Shown: positions 1 to 9,469 of the stretch, piece by piece
Layout of the letters: each line of letters starts with the position of its first letter
Position numbering within the stretch: position 1 is the first letter of the stretch
Assembly (NCBI GenBank): GCA_031277855.1
Contig: JAITLO010000039.1
Coordinates: 62,001-126,000, forward strand
Reading direction: 5' to 3'
Origin: Acidovorax sp.
GTDB lineage: Bacteria; Pseudomonadota; Gammaproteobacteria; Burkholderiales; Burkholderiaceae_C
Length of the DNA: 64,000 nucleotides
The notes under the pieces: generated by a model
Told to the model about the DNA's origin: nothing
The model's database searches: none
The model's input: the letters and a program-made list of their open reading frames with translations, nothing else
Position numbers and translations under genes: made by a program

Positions 1-2084
1 GCAGCTTCAGTTTTACGCTGCAGGCCACCGACAGCGTGGGCGCAACCGGAGCACGGGCCTACACGATGGCCATTTCCGCGCTGACGCTGGCAGCGAATCC
101 CGCGAGCGTCAGCGTTCCAGCCAACAGCCAGGCCAATCGGATTGCATTGAACATCACAGGGAGTCCGGCCAGCAGCGTGGCCGTGGTGGTGCAAGCCGCA
201 CATGGCACGGCCGTGGCCAGCGGGGCCAGCATCTACTACACCCCCAATGTGGCCTATGTGGGAAAGGACGTTTTCAGCTACAACGCCACCAATGCCAGCG
301 GCACCTCGGCAGCAGCCGAGGTGGCGGTGTGGGTGAGCAAACCCCAAATCAGCGCAAGCGAAGGGCGTTTGCCGGATGCCGCAGAGGGCTCGGCCTATAG
401 CCAGACCATTGTGGCCACCGGCGGAACAGCGCCCTACACCTTTGTGCTGGGGGCTGGGGCTTTGCCTCCAGGGCTGGAGCTGTCTCGCAGTGGCCAGATC
501 ACAGGGGTACCCAAGGCGCAGGCAGCGGGCAGCTTCAGTTTCAGCGTTGTGATCACCGATGCCTATGGTGCCAGCGTGACGGAGAGCTATACCTTGCGGG
601 TCAACCAGGCGCTGCCGATTGCGCCTACTCTGGAGGTGGCGCTGGTGGCTGGCAGCAGCGTGGAGGTGGACCTGACGGCGGCAGCCACAGGCAAGCCATT
701 TACCGGCGTGGCCTTGCTGTCTTTGTCGCCTGCGGATGCAGGCCAGGCCAACATACGCAGCGTGCCTTCGGCCGTGGCCAGTGATGGGCCGGTCTACCTG
801 CTGCGCTTTACCAGCGGGAGTCGCTTTAGCGGTGCTGCAGAGGTCAGCTACAACTTGAGCAATACGGCAGGAACATCGGCGCCGGCTGCGGTCCATATTC
901 AGGTCACGGCGCGCAGCGATCCCAGCCAGGACGCGGAAGTGAGCGGCCTGATTGCGGCCCAGCTCAGCAGCGCACACCGTTTTGCCTCGGTCCAGATCGC
1001 CAATTTCTCCCGGCGGCTGGAAAGCCTGCACGCCGATGGCTGGGAGCAATCGAGCTTTGGCCTGACGCTGGATACCGGGCGCCAGCCTGGGCAGGGGCAG
1101 GAAGGCCTTGTACAGGGGCGCTCACCCATGACGGGCATGTTCAAAACCAGTTACCGGTCTGGAGCCGGACTGAATGCCTCGGGCGTTCTGGACACCGAAA
1201 CCATGGCACTGCCGAATTTGCCGGAACGTGCAGGAAACGGGCCACGGAAGGCGCTGACCTTCTGGGTCAGCGGCACCGTGAAGTATGGCCGCGAGTATGT
1301 GCCCAATATCGAAACCAAGTACCGCTTCACCACCAGTGGCATCAGTGCGGGGGCAGATTGGCGGGTGAGCGACCGGTGGACGCTGGGCGCAGGCCTGGGC
1401 GTGGGCAAGGACCACTCTTATGTGGGCGACAACGGAAGCCAGAGCTCGGCAGACAACCCCTTGACGGCCATGCTCTATGCCAGCCTGCGCCCGGGCCACA
1501 AGCTGTTTGTGGATGGTTTGCTGGGCTACGGCCGCTTGAATTTTGACTCCACACGCTACATCACCGATGGCGGAGGCGTGGCGCAGGGCACGCGCAGTGG
1601 AAACTTTATGCTGGGGTCCTTGACTGCCGGCATGGAGTTTCGCCAGCCGAGCTGGATGTGGTCGCCCTATGCGCGGCTGGATGTGGTACAGGTCACGCTG
1701 GACACCTATAGCGAATCGGCAGCCGGGCTCGCAGCGCTGACCTATTACGCGCAGCAGTCCAGTGTTCGCAACGCCGTGCTGGGACTGCGCACCGAAGGCC
1801 TGTACCTGCTGCGCTGGGGCACGCTCATGCCCCATATTCGTGTGGAGTACACGCGCAATATGCAGCACAACGGCGAGGCGCAACTGGCTTATGCAGACCT
1901 GGCCTATCTGGGGCCTGCCTATGCCATCAGCCCTTTCAGTTTCAGCAGCGGAAACTGGAGCCTGGGCCTGGGTGCACGCTTGCAAAACCGGCGCGGCGTG
2001 GAATTTTCGCTGGAGTTGAACCTGGGTTTTGCACCGGGCAGTCAAAGCCGCTCCATGGTGCTGGGTCTGCGGCTGCCGTTTTGA
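1..2084 (+). CDS. Autotransporter with Ig-like repeats, 5' end missing
   Basis: The frame is open from the first base, so the N-terminus and signal peptide lie outside the window. The visible part holds cadherin/Ig-like repeats: the tail of a putative-Ig (He_PIG) repeat, a module with the YTPN..Y.G.D.FSY pattern, then a full He_PIG repeat with the motif GALPPGLEL at about 420-620 nt. A linker follows, and roughly 300 C-terminal residues read as an outer-membrane autotransporter beta-barrel: aromatic-rich alternating strands ending in ...VLGLRLPF with a terminal Phe. Type V secretion passengers of this form are usually surface adhesins; the ligand cannot be told. The stop is followed by a 91-bp gap to copA. 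Confidence 0.85.
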   Translation, partial: SFSFTLQATDSVGATGARAYTMAISALTLAANPASVSVPANSQANRIALNITGSPASSVAVVVQAAHGTAVASGASIYYTPNVAYVGKDVFSYNATNASGTSAAAEVAVWVSKPQISASEGRLPDAAEGSAYSQTIVATGGTAPYTFVLGAGALPPGLELSRSGQITGVPKAQAAGSFSFSVVITDAYGASVTESYTLRVNQALPIAPTLEVALVAGSSVEVDLTAAATGKPFTGVALLSLSPADAGQANIRSVPSAVASDGPVYLLRFTSGSRFSGAAEVSYNLSNTAGTSAPAAVHIQVTARSDPSQDAEVSGLIAAQLSSAHRFASVQIANFSRRLESLHADGWEQSSFGLTLDTGRQPGQGQEGLVQGRSPMTGMFKTSYRSGAGLNASGVLDTETMALPNLPERAGNGPRKALTFWVSGTVKYGREYVPNIETKYRFTTSGISAGADWRVSDRWTLGAGLGVGKDHSYVGDNGSQSSADNPLTAMLYASLRPGHKLFVDGLLGYGRLNFDSTRYITDGGGVAQGTRSGNFMLGSLTAGMEFRQPSWMWSPYARLDVVQVTLDTYSESAAGLAALTYYAQQSSVRNAVLGLRTEGLYLLRWGTLMPHIRVEYTRNMQHNGEAQLAYADLAYLGPAYAISPFSFSSGNWSLGLGARLQNRRGVEFSLELNLGFAPGSQSRSMVLGLRLPF

Positions 2085-2117
2085 TCCGGCATCTCGCATG
2101 CGGTGTGCACGTCACAC

Positions 2118-2148
2118 TTGACTCTGACACCATGGCAATCTTTACAGT
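2118..2148 (+). promoter_or_regulatory. Putative MerR-family (CueR-like) promoter/operator of copA
   Basis: A TTGACT -35 box at 2118-2123 and a TACAGT -10 box at 2143-2148 are 19 bp apart, the over-long spacing typical of MerR-type activators. The spacer holds the imperfect dyad TGACACCATGGCA, resembling CueR/HmrR operators. It lies 28 bp upstream of copA. No cueR gene is in the window, so the regulator would act in trans. Assignment rests on pattern only. Confidence 0.55.
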
Positions 2149-2175
2149 GCACACATTCGTGATGAGGAAACTGTA

Positions 2176-4671
2176 ATGAGTGCATCAACGCCATCTTCCG
2201 CCGTTGTGGATCTGCCCGTGCAAGGTATGACCTGCGCTTCCTGCGTGGGGCGTGTGGAGCGCATCCTGAAAAAGCTGCCCGGTGTGCAGGAGGCCCAGGT
2301 CAACCTGGCCACTGAAAAGGCCAGCATCCGCTTTGAGGGGGCGCCCGATATCCCCGCTGCCATCGCCGCCATTGAAAAGGCCGGCTATGAAGTGCCGCAA
2401 ACCCAGGTGGAGCTGGTGGTGCAGGGCATGACCTGTGCTTCCTGCGTGGGCCGGGTGGAGCGGGCGCTCAAAAAAGTGGCGGGCGTGCAGTCGGCCAGCG
2501 TCAACCTGGCCACCGAGCGTGCTTTGGTGGTGCTCACAGGCCAGGCGCAGGATCAGATACCGCACCTAGTGGCCGCCGTGGAGAAAGCCGGCTATGAAGC
2601 CAGGCTGGTGGATGCCGGTGCCTCCCAGGCCCAGGGCTCCGAGCAGGACGCCATGGCCGAACGCCAGGCCCAGGAGCTGGAGGCGCTGAAGCGCTCCCTC
2701 ATCGTGGCCACGGTGTTTGCCCTGCCGGTGTTTGTGCTGGAAATGGGCGGCCATATGGTGCCGGCGTTCCACCACTGGGTGGGCCAGACCATTGGCACGC
2801 AAAACAGCTGGTATCTGCAATGTGTGCTGGCCGCCATCGTGCTGTTTGGTCCGGGTTTGCGCTTTTTCCAAAAAGGCATTCCGGCCCTGCTGCGCGGTGC
2901 GCCCGATATGAATTCGCTGGTGGCCGTGGGCACCTCGGCGGCCTTCGCCTATTCGCTGGTGGCCACCTTTGTGCCCCAGCTGCTGCCTGCCGGCACCGTG
3001 AACGTGTACTACGAGGCGGCGGCCGTCATCGTGGCCCTGATTTTGCTGGGTCGCTTTATGGAGGCCCGTGCCAAGGGCAATACCTCGGAAGCCATACGCC
3101 GCCTGGTGCAGCTGCAGGCCAAGACAGCGCGCGTGCGCCGGGGCGCCGAAGTGGTGGAGGTGGACATTGCCGCCGTGCGCAGCGGTGACCTGATCGAGGT
3201 GCGGCCCGGTGAACGCATTCCCGTGGATGGCGAGGTGGTCGAGGGCCGCAGCTTTGTCGATGAGTCCATGATCAGTGGCGAGCCCGTGCCCGTGGAAAAA
3301 ACCGAGGGCACCGAGCTGGTGGGCGGCACGGTGAACCAGAACGGCGCCCTGGTGTTCCGCGCCACCAAGGTGGGCGGCGACACGCTGCTGGCACAAATCA
3401 TTCGCATGGTGGAGCAGGCGCAGGGCAGCAAGCTGCCCATACAGGCCCTGGTGGACAAGATCACCATGTGGTTTGTGCCGGCCGTGATGACGGTGGCTGT
3501 GATCACCTTTGGCATCTGGCTATTCTTTGGCCCGGACCCCGCGTTGAGCTTTGCCCTGGTGAATGCCGTGGCCGTGCTCATCATTGCCTGCCCCTGTGCC
3601 ATGGGCCTGGCCACGCCCACCTCCATCATGGTGGGCACGGGCCGCGCCGCGCAAATGGGGGTGCTGCTGCGCAAGGGTGAGGCCTTGCAGCAGCTCAAGG
3701 ACGCCCAGGTGGTGGCCGTGGACAAGACCGGCACCCTGACCCTGGGCCGGCCCGAACTCACCGACCTGGTGCTGGCCTCCGGCTTCGAGGGCGAGCGTGC
3801 CCACGTGCTGACGCTGGTGGCTGCGGTGGAGGCCCTGTCTGAGCACCCGATTGCCCGCGCCATTGTCGATGCCGCCAAGGCCGAAGGCCTGAGCCAGGCA
3901 CAGGTGGGGCATTTCGAGTCCGTCACCGGCTTTGGCGTGCGCGCCGAGGTCGACGGGGTCAAGGTGGAAATCGGTGCCGACCGGTTTATGCGTGAGCTGG
4001 GCCTTTCCGTGGAAGGCTTGGCGGCTGAAGCCGCACGCCTTGGCAATGAAGGCAAGACGCCGCTGTATGCGGCCCTTGACGGCCGCCTGGCCGCCATGAT
4101 TGCCGTGGCCGACCCCATCAAGGAAAGCACACCGGCCGCCATCCAGGCCCTGCATGCCCTGGGCCTGAAGGTGGCCATGATCACCGGCGACAACCAGCAC
4201 ACGGCCCAGGCCATTGCGCGCCAGCTGGGTATTGACGAGGTGGTGGCAGAGGTACTGCCTGGCGGCAAGGTGGATGCGGTCAAGCGCCTGAAAGCACAGT
4301 ACGGCGTGCTGGCCTATGTGGGCGACGGCATCAACGATGCCCCGGCTCTGGCCGAAGCCGATGTGGGCATGGCCATTGGCACGGGCACGGACATCGCCAT
4401 CGAGGCCGCCGACGTGGTGCTGATGTCGGGCGATCTGGGTGGCGTACCCAATGCGATTGCACTGTCCAAGGCCACGATGCAGAACATCCACCAAAACCTG
4501 TTCTGGGCCTTTGCCTACAACGTGGCGCTGATCCCCGTGGCCGCAGGCCTGCTCTATCCCATCAACGGCATGTTGCTGTCGCCGGTGTTTGCAGCCGGTG
4601 CCATGGCGCTGTCCAGCGTGTTTGTGCTTTCCAACGCGCTGCGCTTGAAACGCTTCCAGCCGGCGTTGTGA
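2176..4671 (+). CDS. copA: Copper-translocating P1B-type ATPase
   Basis: Exports Cu(I) across the inner membrane using ATP. Two N-terminal heavy-metal-associated domains carry GMTCASC (Cys20/Cys23 and Cys87/Cys90). The transmembrane CPC motif is at residues 472-474, the phosphorylation motif DKTGT starts at Asp516, and GDGIND starts near residue 716. An SEHP motif, characteristic of the P1B nucleotide-binding domain, is also present. At 831 residues it has normal CopA length. The start ATG has a plausible upstream AGGAAAC. It stands alone and converges on the DUF2834 gene. A CueR-like promoter upstream suggests copper induction. Identification is firm; the direction of transport is from family knowledge. 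Confidence 0.96.
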   Translation: MSASTPSSAVVDLPVQGMTCASCVGRVERILKKLPGVQEAQVNLATEKASIRFEGAPDIPAAIAAIEKAGYEVPQTQVELVVQGMTCASCVGRVERALKKVAGVQSASVNLATERALVVLTGQAQDQIPHLVAAVEKAGYEARLVDAGASQAQGSEQDAMAERQAQELEALKRSLIVATVFALPVFVLEMGGHMVPAFHHWVGQTIGTQNSWYLQCVLAAIVLFGPGLRFFQKGIPALLRGAPDMNSLVAVGTSAAFAYSLVATFVPQLLPAGTVNVYYEAAAVIVALILLGRFMEARAKGNTSEAIRRLVQLQAKTARVRRGAEVVEVDIAAVRSGDLIEVRPGERIPVDGEVVEGRSFVDESMISGEPVPVEKTEGTELVGGTVNQNGALVFRATKVGGDTLLAQIIRMVEQAQGSKLPIQALVDKITMWFVPAVMTVAVITFGIWLFFGPDPALSFALVNAVAVLIIACPCAMGLATPTSIMVGTGRAAQMGVLLRKGEALQQLKDAQVVAVDKTGTLTLGRPELTDLVLASGFEGERAHVLTLVAAVEALSEHPIARAIVDAAKAEGLSQAQVGHFESVTGFGVRAEVDGVKVEIGADRFMRELGLSVEGLAAEAARLGNEGKTPLYAALDGRLAAMIAVADPIKESTPAAIQALHALGLKVAMITGDNQHTAQAIARQLGIDEVVAEVLPGGKVDAVKRLKAQYGVLAYVGDGINDAPALAEADVGMAIGTGTDIAIEAADVVLMSGDLGGVPNAIALSKATMQNIHQNLFWAFAYNVALIPVAAGLLYPINGMLLSPVFAAGAMALSSVFVLSNALRLKRFQPAL

Positions 4672-4689
4672 GCGCCCTGGGGCCGCTGT

Positions 4690-5040
4690 TTAAGCCGCTG
4701 CTGCCTGGTGTGCAGCAGCGCTTTGCGTCTCCAGATGCCGCTGGCGCAGCCAGAGAAACAGGGGCAGGGCCAGCGACACGCCCACACACAACCCCAGCAA
4801 GCACCAAGGCCCGTGGCGCATGCCAATGCGGCGCGATTCGGCCAAGGTAAAGGCAATGGTGACGGCGGCCGATACCAGCACATCCATGGCAAAAAAGCGG
4901 CTCACCGCGTTGGCCCACAACGCGCGCAGAAACAGCGGTAGGTCCAGGCCGCTTGCCAGCAGGAATGGAATGAAAAAATAAAGCGGCAGCGCGGCGCCGC
5001 ATAGGGCCAGGGCAAGGTAAAGGCTGCGAGCAGAAGGCAT
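4690..5040 (-). CDS. DUF2834 small membrane protein
   Basis: 116 residues with three predicted hydrophobic segments and the family pattern LPLYFFIPFLL..GLDLPLFLRALWAN, then FFAMDVLVSA and a C-terminal GVSLALPLFLWLR. This matches DUF2834, inner-membrane proteins of unknown function. I chose the ATG at 5040 because GGAG lies 6 nt upstream; an in-frame ATG at 5064 would add eight residues with no better ribosome site. It is convergent with copA and shows no operon partner. No function is assigned. Confidence 0.8.
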   Translation of the reverse strand: MPSARSLYLALALCGAALPLYFFIPFLLASGLDLPLFLRALWANAVSRFFAMDVLVSAAVTIAFTLAESRRIGMRHGPWCLLGLCVGVSLALPLFLWLRQRHLETQSAAAHQAAAA

Positions 5041-5162
5041 GCATGGCTCCGGTGGATGGGGCATGGGCCGACACAGCCCCTGCCTGGGAAAGTTTCAAAG
5101 CAAGAGTTGATCCATGCACGCCCCGGTTCAGCGAGCAAAGGCCTGCACCGGTTGCCCGCATG

Positions 5163-5199
5163 CCCCCTGAGGGGATGGCGCCGCAGGCGACTCAGGGGG
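5163..5199 (-). repeat. Family B 3' repeat (short copy) after ribE
   Basis: CCCCCTGAG at 5163 pairs with CTCAGGGGG ending at 5199 around a GGCGCC centre. It begins directly after the ribE stop codon (TAA at 5202-5200). There is no T-run. It is the stop-proximal part of the longer family B element seen at 8347, 9815 and 49984. Confidence 0.7.
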
Positions 5200-5901
5200 T
5201 TACTTCAACCGTGGCACATCCACAAAATCATCCAGGCTCAGGCCCTTCTCCTTGAGCAAGGCCTCCAGCACGGGCTGCAAGCGGCCCAGGCTGGCTTGCA
5301 CGGTCTCGCGCACCGTGTCCACCACCACCTGGGTGCTGCGGTCGATCTCGATGTTCACCAGATCGCCCACCTGTTTGTCTTCGAACACCGTCATGCGCCG
5401 GGTCTCGGGGATGAGCCAGACCTCGAACCAGCCGGCCAGGCGGTCCACTTCCGAGACCGTGAGGCTGGCGCCGTTGATGGCGATATAGCCCTTGGCAAAT
5501 ACATAGTGGCGAAAGCCTTCCGGGATGCCAAAGCGGATTTTGTAGTTGGTCTCCGTGGCCATGATGTCGAGCACCGGCGCGGTGAAGTCCACATGGCCGG
5601 ACAGCGGGTGGCCGCCAATCTCGGCGCCATCCTTGGCGGCCCGCTCCACATTCATGCGGCCACCGGCCTTGTAGCTTCCCAGGGTGGTGATGTTGAGGCT
5701 TTGCAGCATCACATCAAAGCTGGCCTGGGTGGGCGAGAGCAGCTCGGTCACCGTCAGGCAGACGCCGTCATGCGAGACGCTGGCGCCAATCGCCAGTTCG
5801 TCGCAAAAGCCTGCGGGGAATTCCATGGTGAAGGTGCGCAGACCGTCCTGGTCGCGCAGCGCGGCAATATGTGCCACGGCCTGGATGATGCCGGTGAACA
5901 A
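5200..5901 (-). CDS. ribE: Riboflavin synthase alpha subunit
   Basis: Dismutates two 6,7-dimethyl-8-ribityllumazine molecules to riboflavin plus a pyrimidine. The N-terminus MFTGIIQ is the family signature. Two tandem lumazine-binding domains are visible: domain 1 with HDGVCLTVTE, domain 2 with GGHPLSGHVD and NGASLTVSE, and the C-terminal helix motif VVVDTVRE. At 233 residues it is slightly longer than the usual 200-220 because of a C-terminal tail after the trimerisation helix. No ribD or ribB gene is adjacent, and I see no FMN riboswitch in the upstream 280 bp. E. coli calls the same enzyme RibC. Confidence 0.95.
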   Translation of the reverse strand: MFTGIIQAVAHIAALRDQDGLRTFTMEFPAGFCDELAIGASVSHDGVCLTVTELLSPTQASFDVMLQSLNITTLGSYKAGGRMNVERAAKDGAEIGGHPLSGHVDFTAPVLDIMATETNYKIRFGIPEGFRHYVFAKGYIAINGASLTVSEVDRLAGWFEVWLIPETRRMTVFEDKQVGDLVNIEIDRSTQVVVDTVRETVQASLGRLQPVLEALLKEKGLSLDDFVDVPRLK

Positions 5902-6006
5902 AAGTGGCTCCTTGGAAATGGGGGCAGAAGGGCTGATTGTGCCCGGGGTGTGGGCTGCCGCAGTTCGACCGGGTTTTTGCGATTCCCTCCGAATTCGACA
6001 CTGGAC

Positions 6007-6093
6007 TCAGGCACTGCGGTGAAGCGATGTTCCGAAGCCGGGAATTCGCCCCGGCGGGCGACCTACCTTCTTGCTCGCGCATCTTGGTAGGTC
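6007..6093. repeat. Dispersed repeat family A, copy 1
   Basis: About 86 bp matching 60093-60178 over almost its full length. The shared core is GAAGCCGGGA..TCGCCCCGGC followed by GGGCGACCTACC and TTCTTGCTCG. It holds two hairpins: GCCGGG/CCCGGC, and CTACC paired with GGTAG. It lies between ribE and the iron permease gene, both on the minus strand. An inverted diverged copy is at 60713-60810. Confidence 0.75.
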
Positions 6094-6115
6094 AAGTCAA
6101 TAGCGAGCTGGAATG

Positions 6116-6142
6116 AAAAAAGCCGGCACATGGGCCGGCTTG
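6116..6142 (-). terminator. Rho-independent terminator of the FTR1 gene
   Basis: On the minus strand AAGCCGGCC, loop CATGT and the complementary arm GGCCGGCTT (one bulge) are followed by TTTTTT. It lies about 45 bp after the stop of the permease gene. Confidence 0.75.
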
Positions 6143-6185
6143 GGTCAGGGCTCCAGCGCGAGCTGCGCCGGAGCAGGGCCGAGGC

Positions 6186-8132
6186 TTAGACCTCGGTGGC
6201 AGCCACGGCCTCGCGGCGTGCCACGGCGCGGTTGTAGGCAAAGCCGGCGATGACGATGACCAGCACCACGGCCTGTGCCAGCAGCGTCTCCAGCGTGGGA
6301 TACACGCCCAGCAGCTCCATGCGGGTAAAGGCCACGGGCGTGGCGTCGACCCAGCCGGCTTCTTGCAGCGAGGACATGCCCTTGCCCACCAGCACCACGG
6401 CCAGCACGGCCACGAGGATGGAGGTGGCAGAGAAGAACTTGCCAATCGGCATGCGGGCGCTGGTGCGCAGCAGCACCCAGGCGATTACGGCCAGCAGGGC
6501 CACGGCAGTCAGGCCGCCGCCCAGCAGGGCGCCGTGGTGGCCGTCGGAGGCCAGGGCCGAGAAGAACAGCACGGTCTCGAACACCTCGCGGTAGACCGAG
6601 ATGAAGGCCAGCAGGAACAGACCCCACATCGAGCCCTGGCCCATGGCGCCGTGGAGCTTTTCGCTCAGATAGGCTTGCCAGCGGCCGGCGCTGCTCTTGC
6701 TGTGCATCCACAGGCCCACACTCAGCAGCACCAGGGCGGCAATCACCGAGCCCAGGCCTTCGGTCACTTCACGGCTGGCGCCGCTGATTTCGACCAGGTA
6801 GGTGGCTGCAGCCCAGGTCAGGCCACCGGCCACCAGGGCGCTGGACCAGCCGGCGTGCACATAGCGCAGCGCGTCGGGGCGGCCGGCCTTGCGCAGCAGG
6901 GCGATCATACCCACCACGATCAGCAGGGCCTCCAGGCCTTCGCGCAGCAAAATGGTCAATGCACCCACGAAGGTGGCTGTGGCGTCGGAGGCGCCGGTGC
7001 CCAGCTCTTCGTCGACCTGGCGGAACAGGTCTTCCAGCTGCTTGGCCGCGGCCTCGGCCTCGGCCACGCTGCCCTTGGAGATGGTGCCGCGGTAGGCGAT
7101 CATGGCCGATTCGACCGAGATCATCAGCGCCTTGTTGCGGGCGGCAATCGTGGGCTCCAGCGGCTCGAAACCGTCCAGATAGGCCGACAGGGCCAGCTTC
7201 ATGGCCTGATTGCGGTCCTCCGCCTTCAGCGCTGCCAGGCTTTCGGCCAGGCGCAGGCGCGACAGGGCCACGCCCGTGGGCTTGCCGGCGGTGATCACGC
7301 TGGGTTGGCTGCGCAGATAGGCCAGCACATCGCGGGCGGTCTCGGGGGACAGTTGCTGGGACAGGGCCGCCGTGGTGGCCGTGGTCAGCGCTGCCATATC
7401 GGGGAAGCGGGCACGCAGGGCAGCGTCGTTCTTCCACAGCTGCTCGCCCTGGGCGCGCATGGCATCGTCATGCGACATGCCGCCGATGAAAAAGGCCAGG
7501 GCCCAACGGTCCTCTTCGGGCAGGCTGCCATAGCTGACCATGGAGGTGCCCTCCACCCCTTGCGAAGCCACCTGGTAGAGCGCCATCAGGCTGCGGGCGT
7601 TCGCTCGCTCGGCATCGTTGAAGGCAATCGGTTCGGGGTCCAGGCCCTTGGCGGCCGGGCCTTCGCCGTCACCGGTGGCACCGTGGCAGCTGGCGCACAG
7701 CTGCTGGTAGAGCTTGGCGCCCTTGTCCAGGCTGGGCACAAAAGTGGGGGCCACCGGAATCGGGTAGGCAGCTACCAGCATGTCGGCGGCCTGGTGGGCG
7801 ATGCGGGCCACCTCGTCACCAGCTGCCTTTTTCTCGACCGCGCTGCGCAGCTGGGCAATCACGCCGGCCACGCGGGCCTTGTCGGTGTGCTCGGGCAGGA
7901 CTTCGATCTGCTTGATGGCGTTGGCCGTGAAGTCCAGCATCTCCTCGTATTCGCTCTCGCTGGTGATCTTGCCGTCCTCCACGGCACCGCCGTAGTCCAC
8001 GGCCACATAGTCCAGCAATTGCCACAGCTGGCGGGCATCGGCTTGGTCGGAAGGAGGAGCGTTTTGGGCCATGGCCTGGCCCGTGAATGCACACCACAGC
8101 AATGCGGCGGCCCACCAGAGTTTGAATCGCAT
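6186..8132 (-). CDS. Cytochrome c / FTR1 family iron permease
   Basis: 648 residues. A signal peptide (MRFKLWWAAALLWCAFTGQAMA) is followed by a periplasmic helical region and a cytochrome c-type haem site CASCH at 146-150. The C-terminal half has about seven membrane segments and the two FTR1/EfeU iron-transport motifs REGLE (near residue 396) and REVFE (near 513). FTR1 permeases import iron; in yeast Fet3 supplies coupled ferroxidase activity, and here the fused haem domain may provide redox chemistry. A Fur-like box lies directly upstream, supporting iron repression. It is monocistronic with its own terminator. Identification of the fusion is strong; the role of the haem domain is inference. 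Confidence 0.9.
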   Translation of the reverse strand: MRFKLWWAAALLWCAFTGQAMAQNAPPSDQADARQLWQLLDYVAVDYGGAVEDGKITSESEYEEMLDFTANAIKQIEVLPEHTDKARVAGVIAQLRSAVEKKAAGDEVARIAHQAADMLVAAYPIPVAPTFVPSLDKGAKLYQQLCASCHGATGDGEGPAAKGLDPEPIAFNDAERANARSLMALYQVASQGVEGTSMVSYGSLPEEDRWALAFFIGGMSHDDAMRAQGEQLWKNDAALRARFPDMAALTTATTAALSQQLSPETARDVLAYLRSQPSVITAGKPTGVALSRLRLAESLAALKAEDRNQAMKLALSAYLDGFEPLEPTIAARNKALMISVESAMIAYRGTISKGSVAEAEAAAKQLEDLFRQVDEELGTGASDATATFVGALTILLREGLEALLIVVGMIALLRKAGRPDALRYVHAGWSSALVAGGLTWAAATYLVEISGASREVTEGLGSVIAALVLLSVGLWMHSKSSAGRWQAYLSEKLHGAMGQGSMWGLFLLAFISVYREVFETVLFFSALASDGHHGALLGGGLTAVALLAVIAWVLLRTSARMPIGKFFSATSILVAVLAVVLVGKGMSSLQEAGWVDATPVAFTRMELLGVYPTLETLLAQAVVLVIVIAGFAYNRAVARREAVAATEV

Positions 8133-8140
8133 AAGAAAAC

Positions 8141-8165
8141 AAATGAGAATTATTCTTTGTATTCT
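8141..8165 (-). promoter_or_regulatory. Fur-like box upstream of the FTR1 permease
   Basis: AAATGAGAATTATTCTTTGT, just upstream of the start codon, resembles the Fur consensus GATAATGATAATCATTATC, with the near-palindrome GAATTATTC at its centre. Placement fits iron repression of the permease. Confidence 0.6.
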
Positions 8166-8346
8166 AGAGCGTGTTGCCAGGCCCAGCCTGTCGCGCGCGC
8201 TTTTGCCCCTGTGACCTATGCCAGCGTAGGCCGTGTTCGCAGACCTGCTCCGGAATGCTGGGTGGCAGTGCCCACGGGTGCGGCAGGCCTGTTATCCAAC
8301 TCCTCACATAGAACACTGGCGTTCAAAACCGGCGCGCCCCAAGCCA

Positions 8347-8424
8347 GAGACAGCGAGCAAGGGCCGCCCCGCAGCGAGGCTGTCGTCCCCCTGGGGGGAA
8401 GGCGCCGAAGGCGACTCAGGGGGG
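8347..8424 (+). repeat. Family B 3' repeat, long copy
   Basis: GACAGC (8349-8354) pairs with GCTGTC (8379-8384) around AAGGGCCGCCCCGCAGCG. The GGGGGAAGGCGCC..GGCGACTCAGGGGGG tail follows. It is nearly identical to the inverted copy at 49984-50059. It lies at the 3' end of the minus-strand beta-helix gene; a second CTCAGGGGGGTGA at 8433-8446 contains that gene's stop codon. Confidence 0.8.
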
Positions 8425-8435
8425 GAGGGAGCTAC

Positions 8436-9305
8436 TCAGGGGGGTGATGCCATCCAATGCCCACTCATCAAGCTCGAAGGCTTGCGCGCCGCATGCACCC
8501 AGGCGCAATCGGGCCAGGCCTGCATTTGCACATTCAGGCCGGCAAACACGCCATAGCCCTCGCCGGTGGCAATGTCTCCGTCGGCCTGCAGGGTCTCGCC
8601 GCTGCGTATGCTGCAGGCGGCGCGGATATCGCCCAGGGACTTGATGCCCCAGCCGGCCTGGATGTGGTTGCCGCCATCGATGTGGTCGCCCGCCGCCATG
8701 CCGTGGCCTACGTCCAGCAGGCCTTGCACGGCAATGCTGCCGCCTGCGCGCAGGCTTTTGCCGCAGGCCAGGCCGCCTTGCACCTCGACCTCCCGCCCGA
8801 TATGGATGCTGTCCTTGATCTGCACATTGCCGCGGCAGCGCAGCTCCCATCCGGTGCGCAGCTCCTGGGCGTGGATATCGCCCTCGGTCTCCACGCTCCA
8901 GGCAGCCTTGATGCTGCCGCCGGCTTGCAGCAACTCTTCACAGAAGATGGCGCTGCCGCTGTGGATGTCTTCGCCCACCTCGATCTTGCCGGCCCGTATG
9001 CCAGCACCCACCTGCAGGCTGCGCCCCACCAGCAACTGGCCGGTGACGCGCACATCGCCATGCACGATCACCGTGCCGGCAAACACCAGGTTGTCGGCCT
9101 CCAGATGCTCCAGCTCCAGCACCGCGTGGGTGGAGCCAAAGTTCTGCAGCAGCCAGCGCGCATCTTCTACACGGCCGGCGGCCACCTGGGTGTCCATGGC
9201 GTTTTGGTAGTCGCCACCGCTGAGGTTGTTGCGCACAAACCAGCGGTAACCCATGGCGCAAGGGTTTTTGCCGCGCAAAAAATTTTGGGTGAGTTCCATT
9301 TCCAT
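8436..9305 (-). CDS. Polymer-forming right-handed beta-helix protein (bactofilin-like)
   Basis: 289 residues from the ATG at 9305, which has GGAG eight nt upstream; a longer in-frame start at 9431 lacks a ribosome site. After a roughly 50-residue N-terminal part, the chain is a run of short repeats of the form [VI]xxxGD[IV]xxxxx[LI]xxGG[SI], for example AGGSIKAAW, EGDIHAQEL, RGNVQIKDS, AGGSIAVQG. That is what a right-handed beta-helix of the polymer-forming (DUF583/bactofilin) type looks like. No signal peptide is seen. The C-terminus ...MASPP is read into a family B repeat that supplies the stop. Function is unknown; a cytoskeletal or scaffold role is only a family-level guess. Confidence 0.65.
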   Translation of the reverse strand: MEMELTQNFLRGKNPCAMGYRWFVRNNLSGGDYQNAMDTQVAAGRVEDARWLLQNFGSTHAVLELEHLEADNLVFAGTVIVHGDVRVTGQLLVGRSLQVGAGIRAGKIEVGEDIHSGSAIFCEELLQAGGSIKAAWSVETEGDIHAQELRTGWELRCRGNVQIKDSIHIGREVEVQGGLACGKSLRAGGSIAVQGLLDVGHGMAAGDHIDGGNHIQAGWGIKSLGDIRAACSIRSGETLQADGDIATGEGYGVFAGLNVQMQAWPDCAWVHAARKPSSLMSGHWMASPP

Positions 9306-9469
9306 GACCAGATCTCCGCGATACGGGGGGCGAAAACAAGCGTGTGGCAAGCGCGTGATAAGGCCCGTGGCAGCAAACGCTAGGGCGTGGTGCTGAAGAC
9401 GTGGTGGGGCCTTGGCGCATGCGGCTTGCATGCTGAGAAGGAGGCCGTACGGGGGGAGTGCTGTGTGCC

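Noticed and set aside
5902..6185. FMN riboswitch upstream of riboflavin synthase
   Set aside because: I looked for the RFN core and found none; the region holds a family A repeat and the terminator of the FTR1 gene.
6363..8447. 694-codon plus-strand ORF opposite the FTR1 gene
   Set aside because: Antisense shadow: composition is His/Gly/Gln-rich as expected for the complement of a GC-rich gene, and no domain is recognisable.
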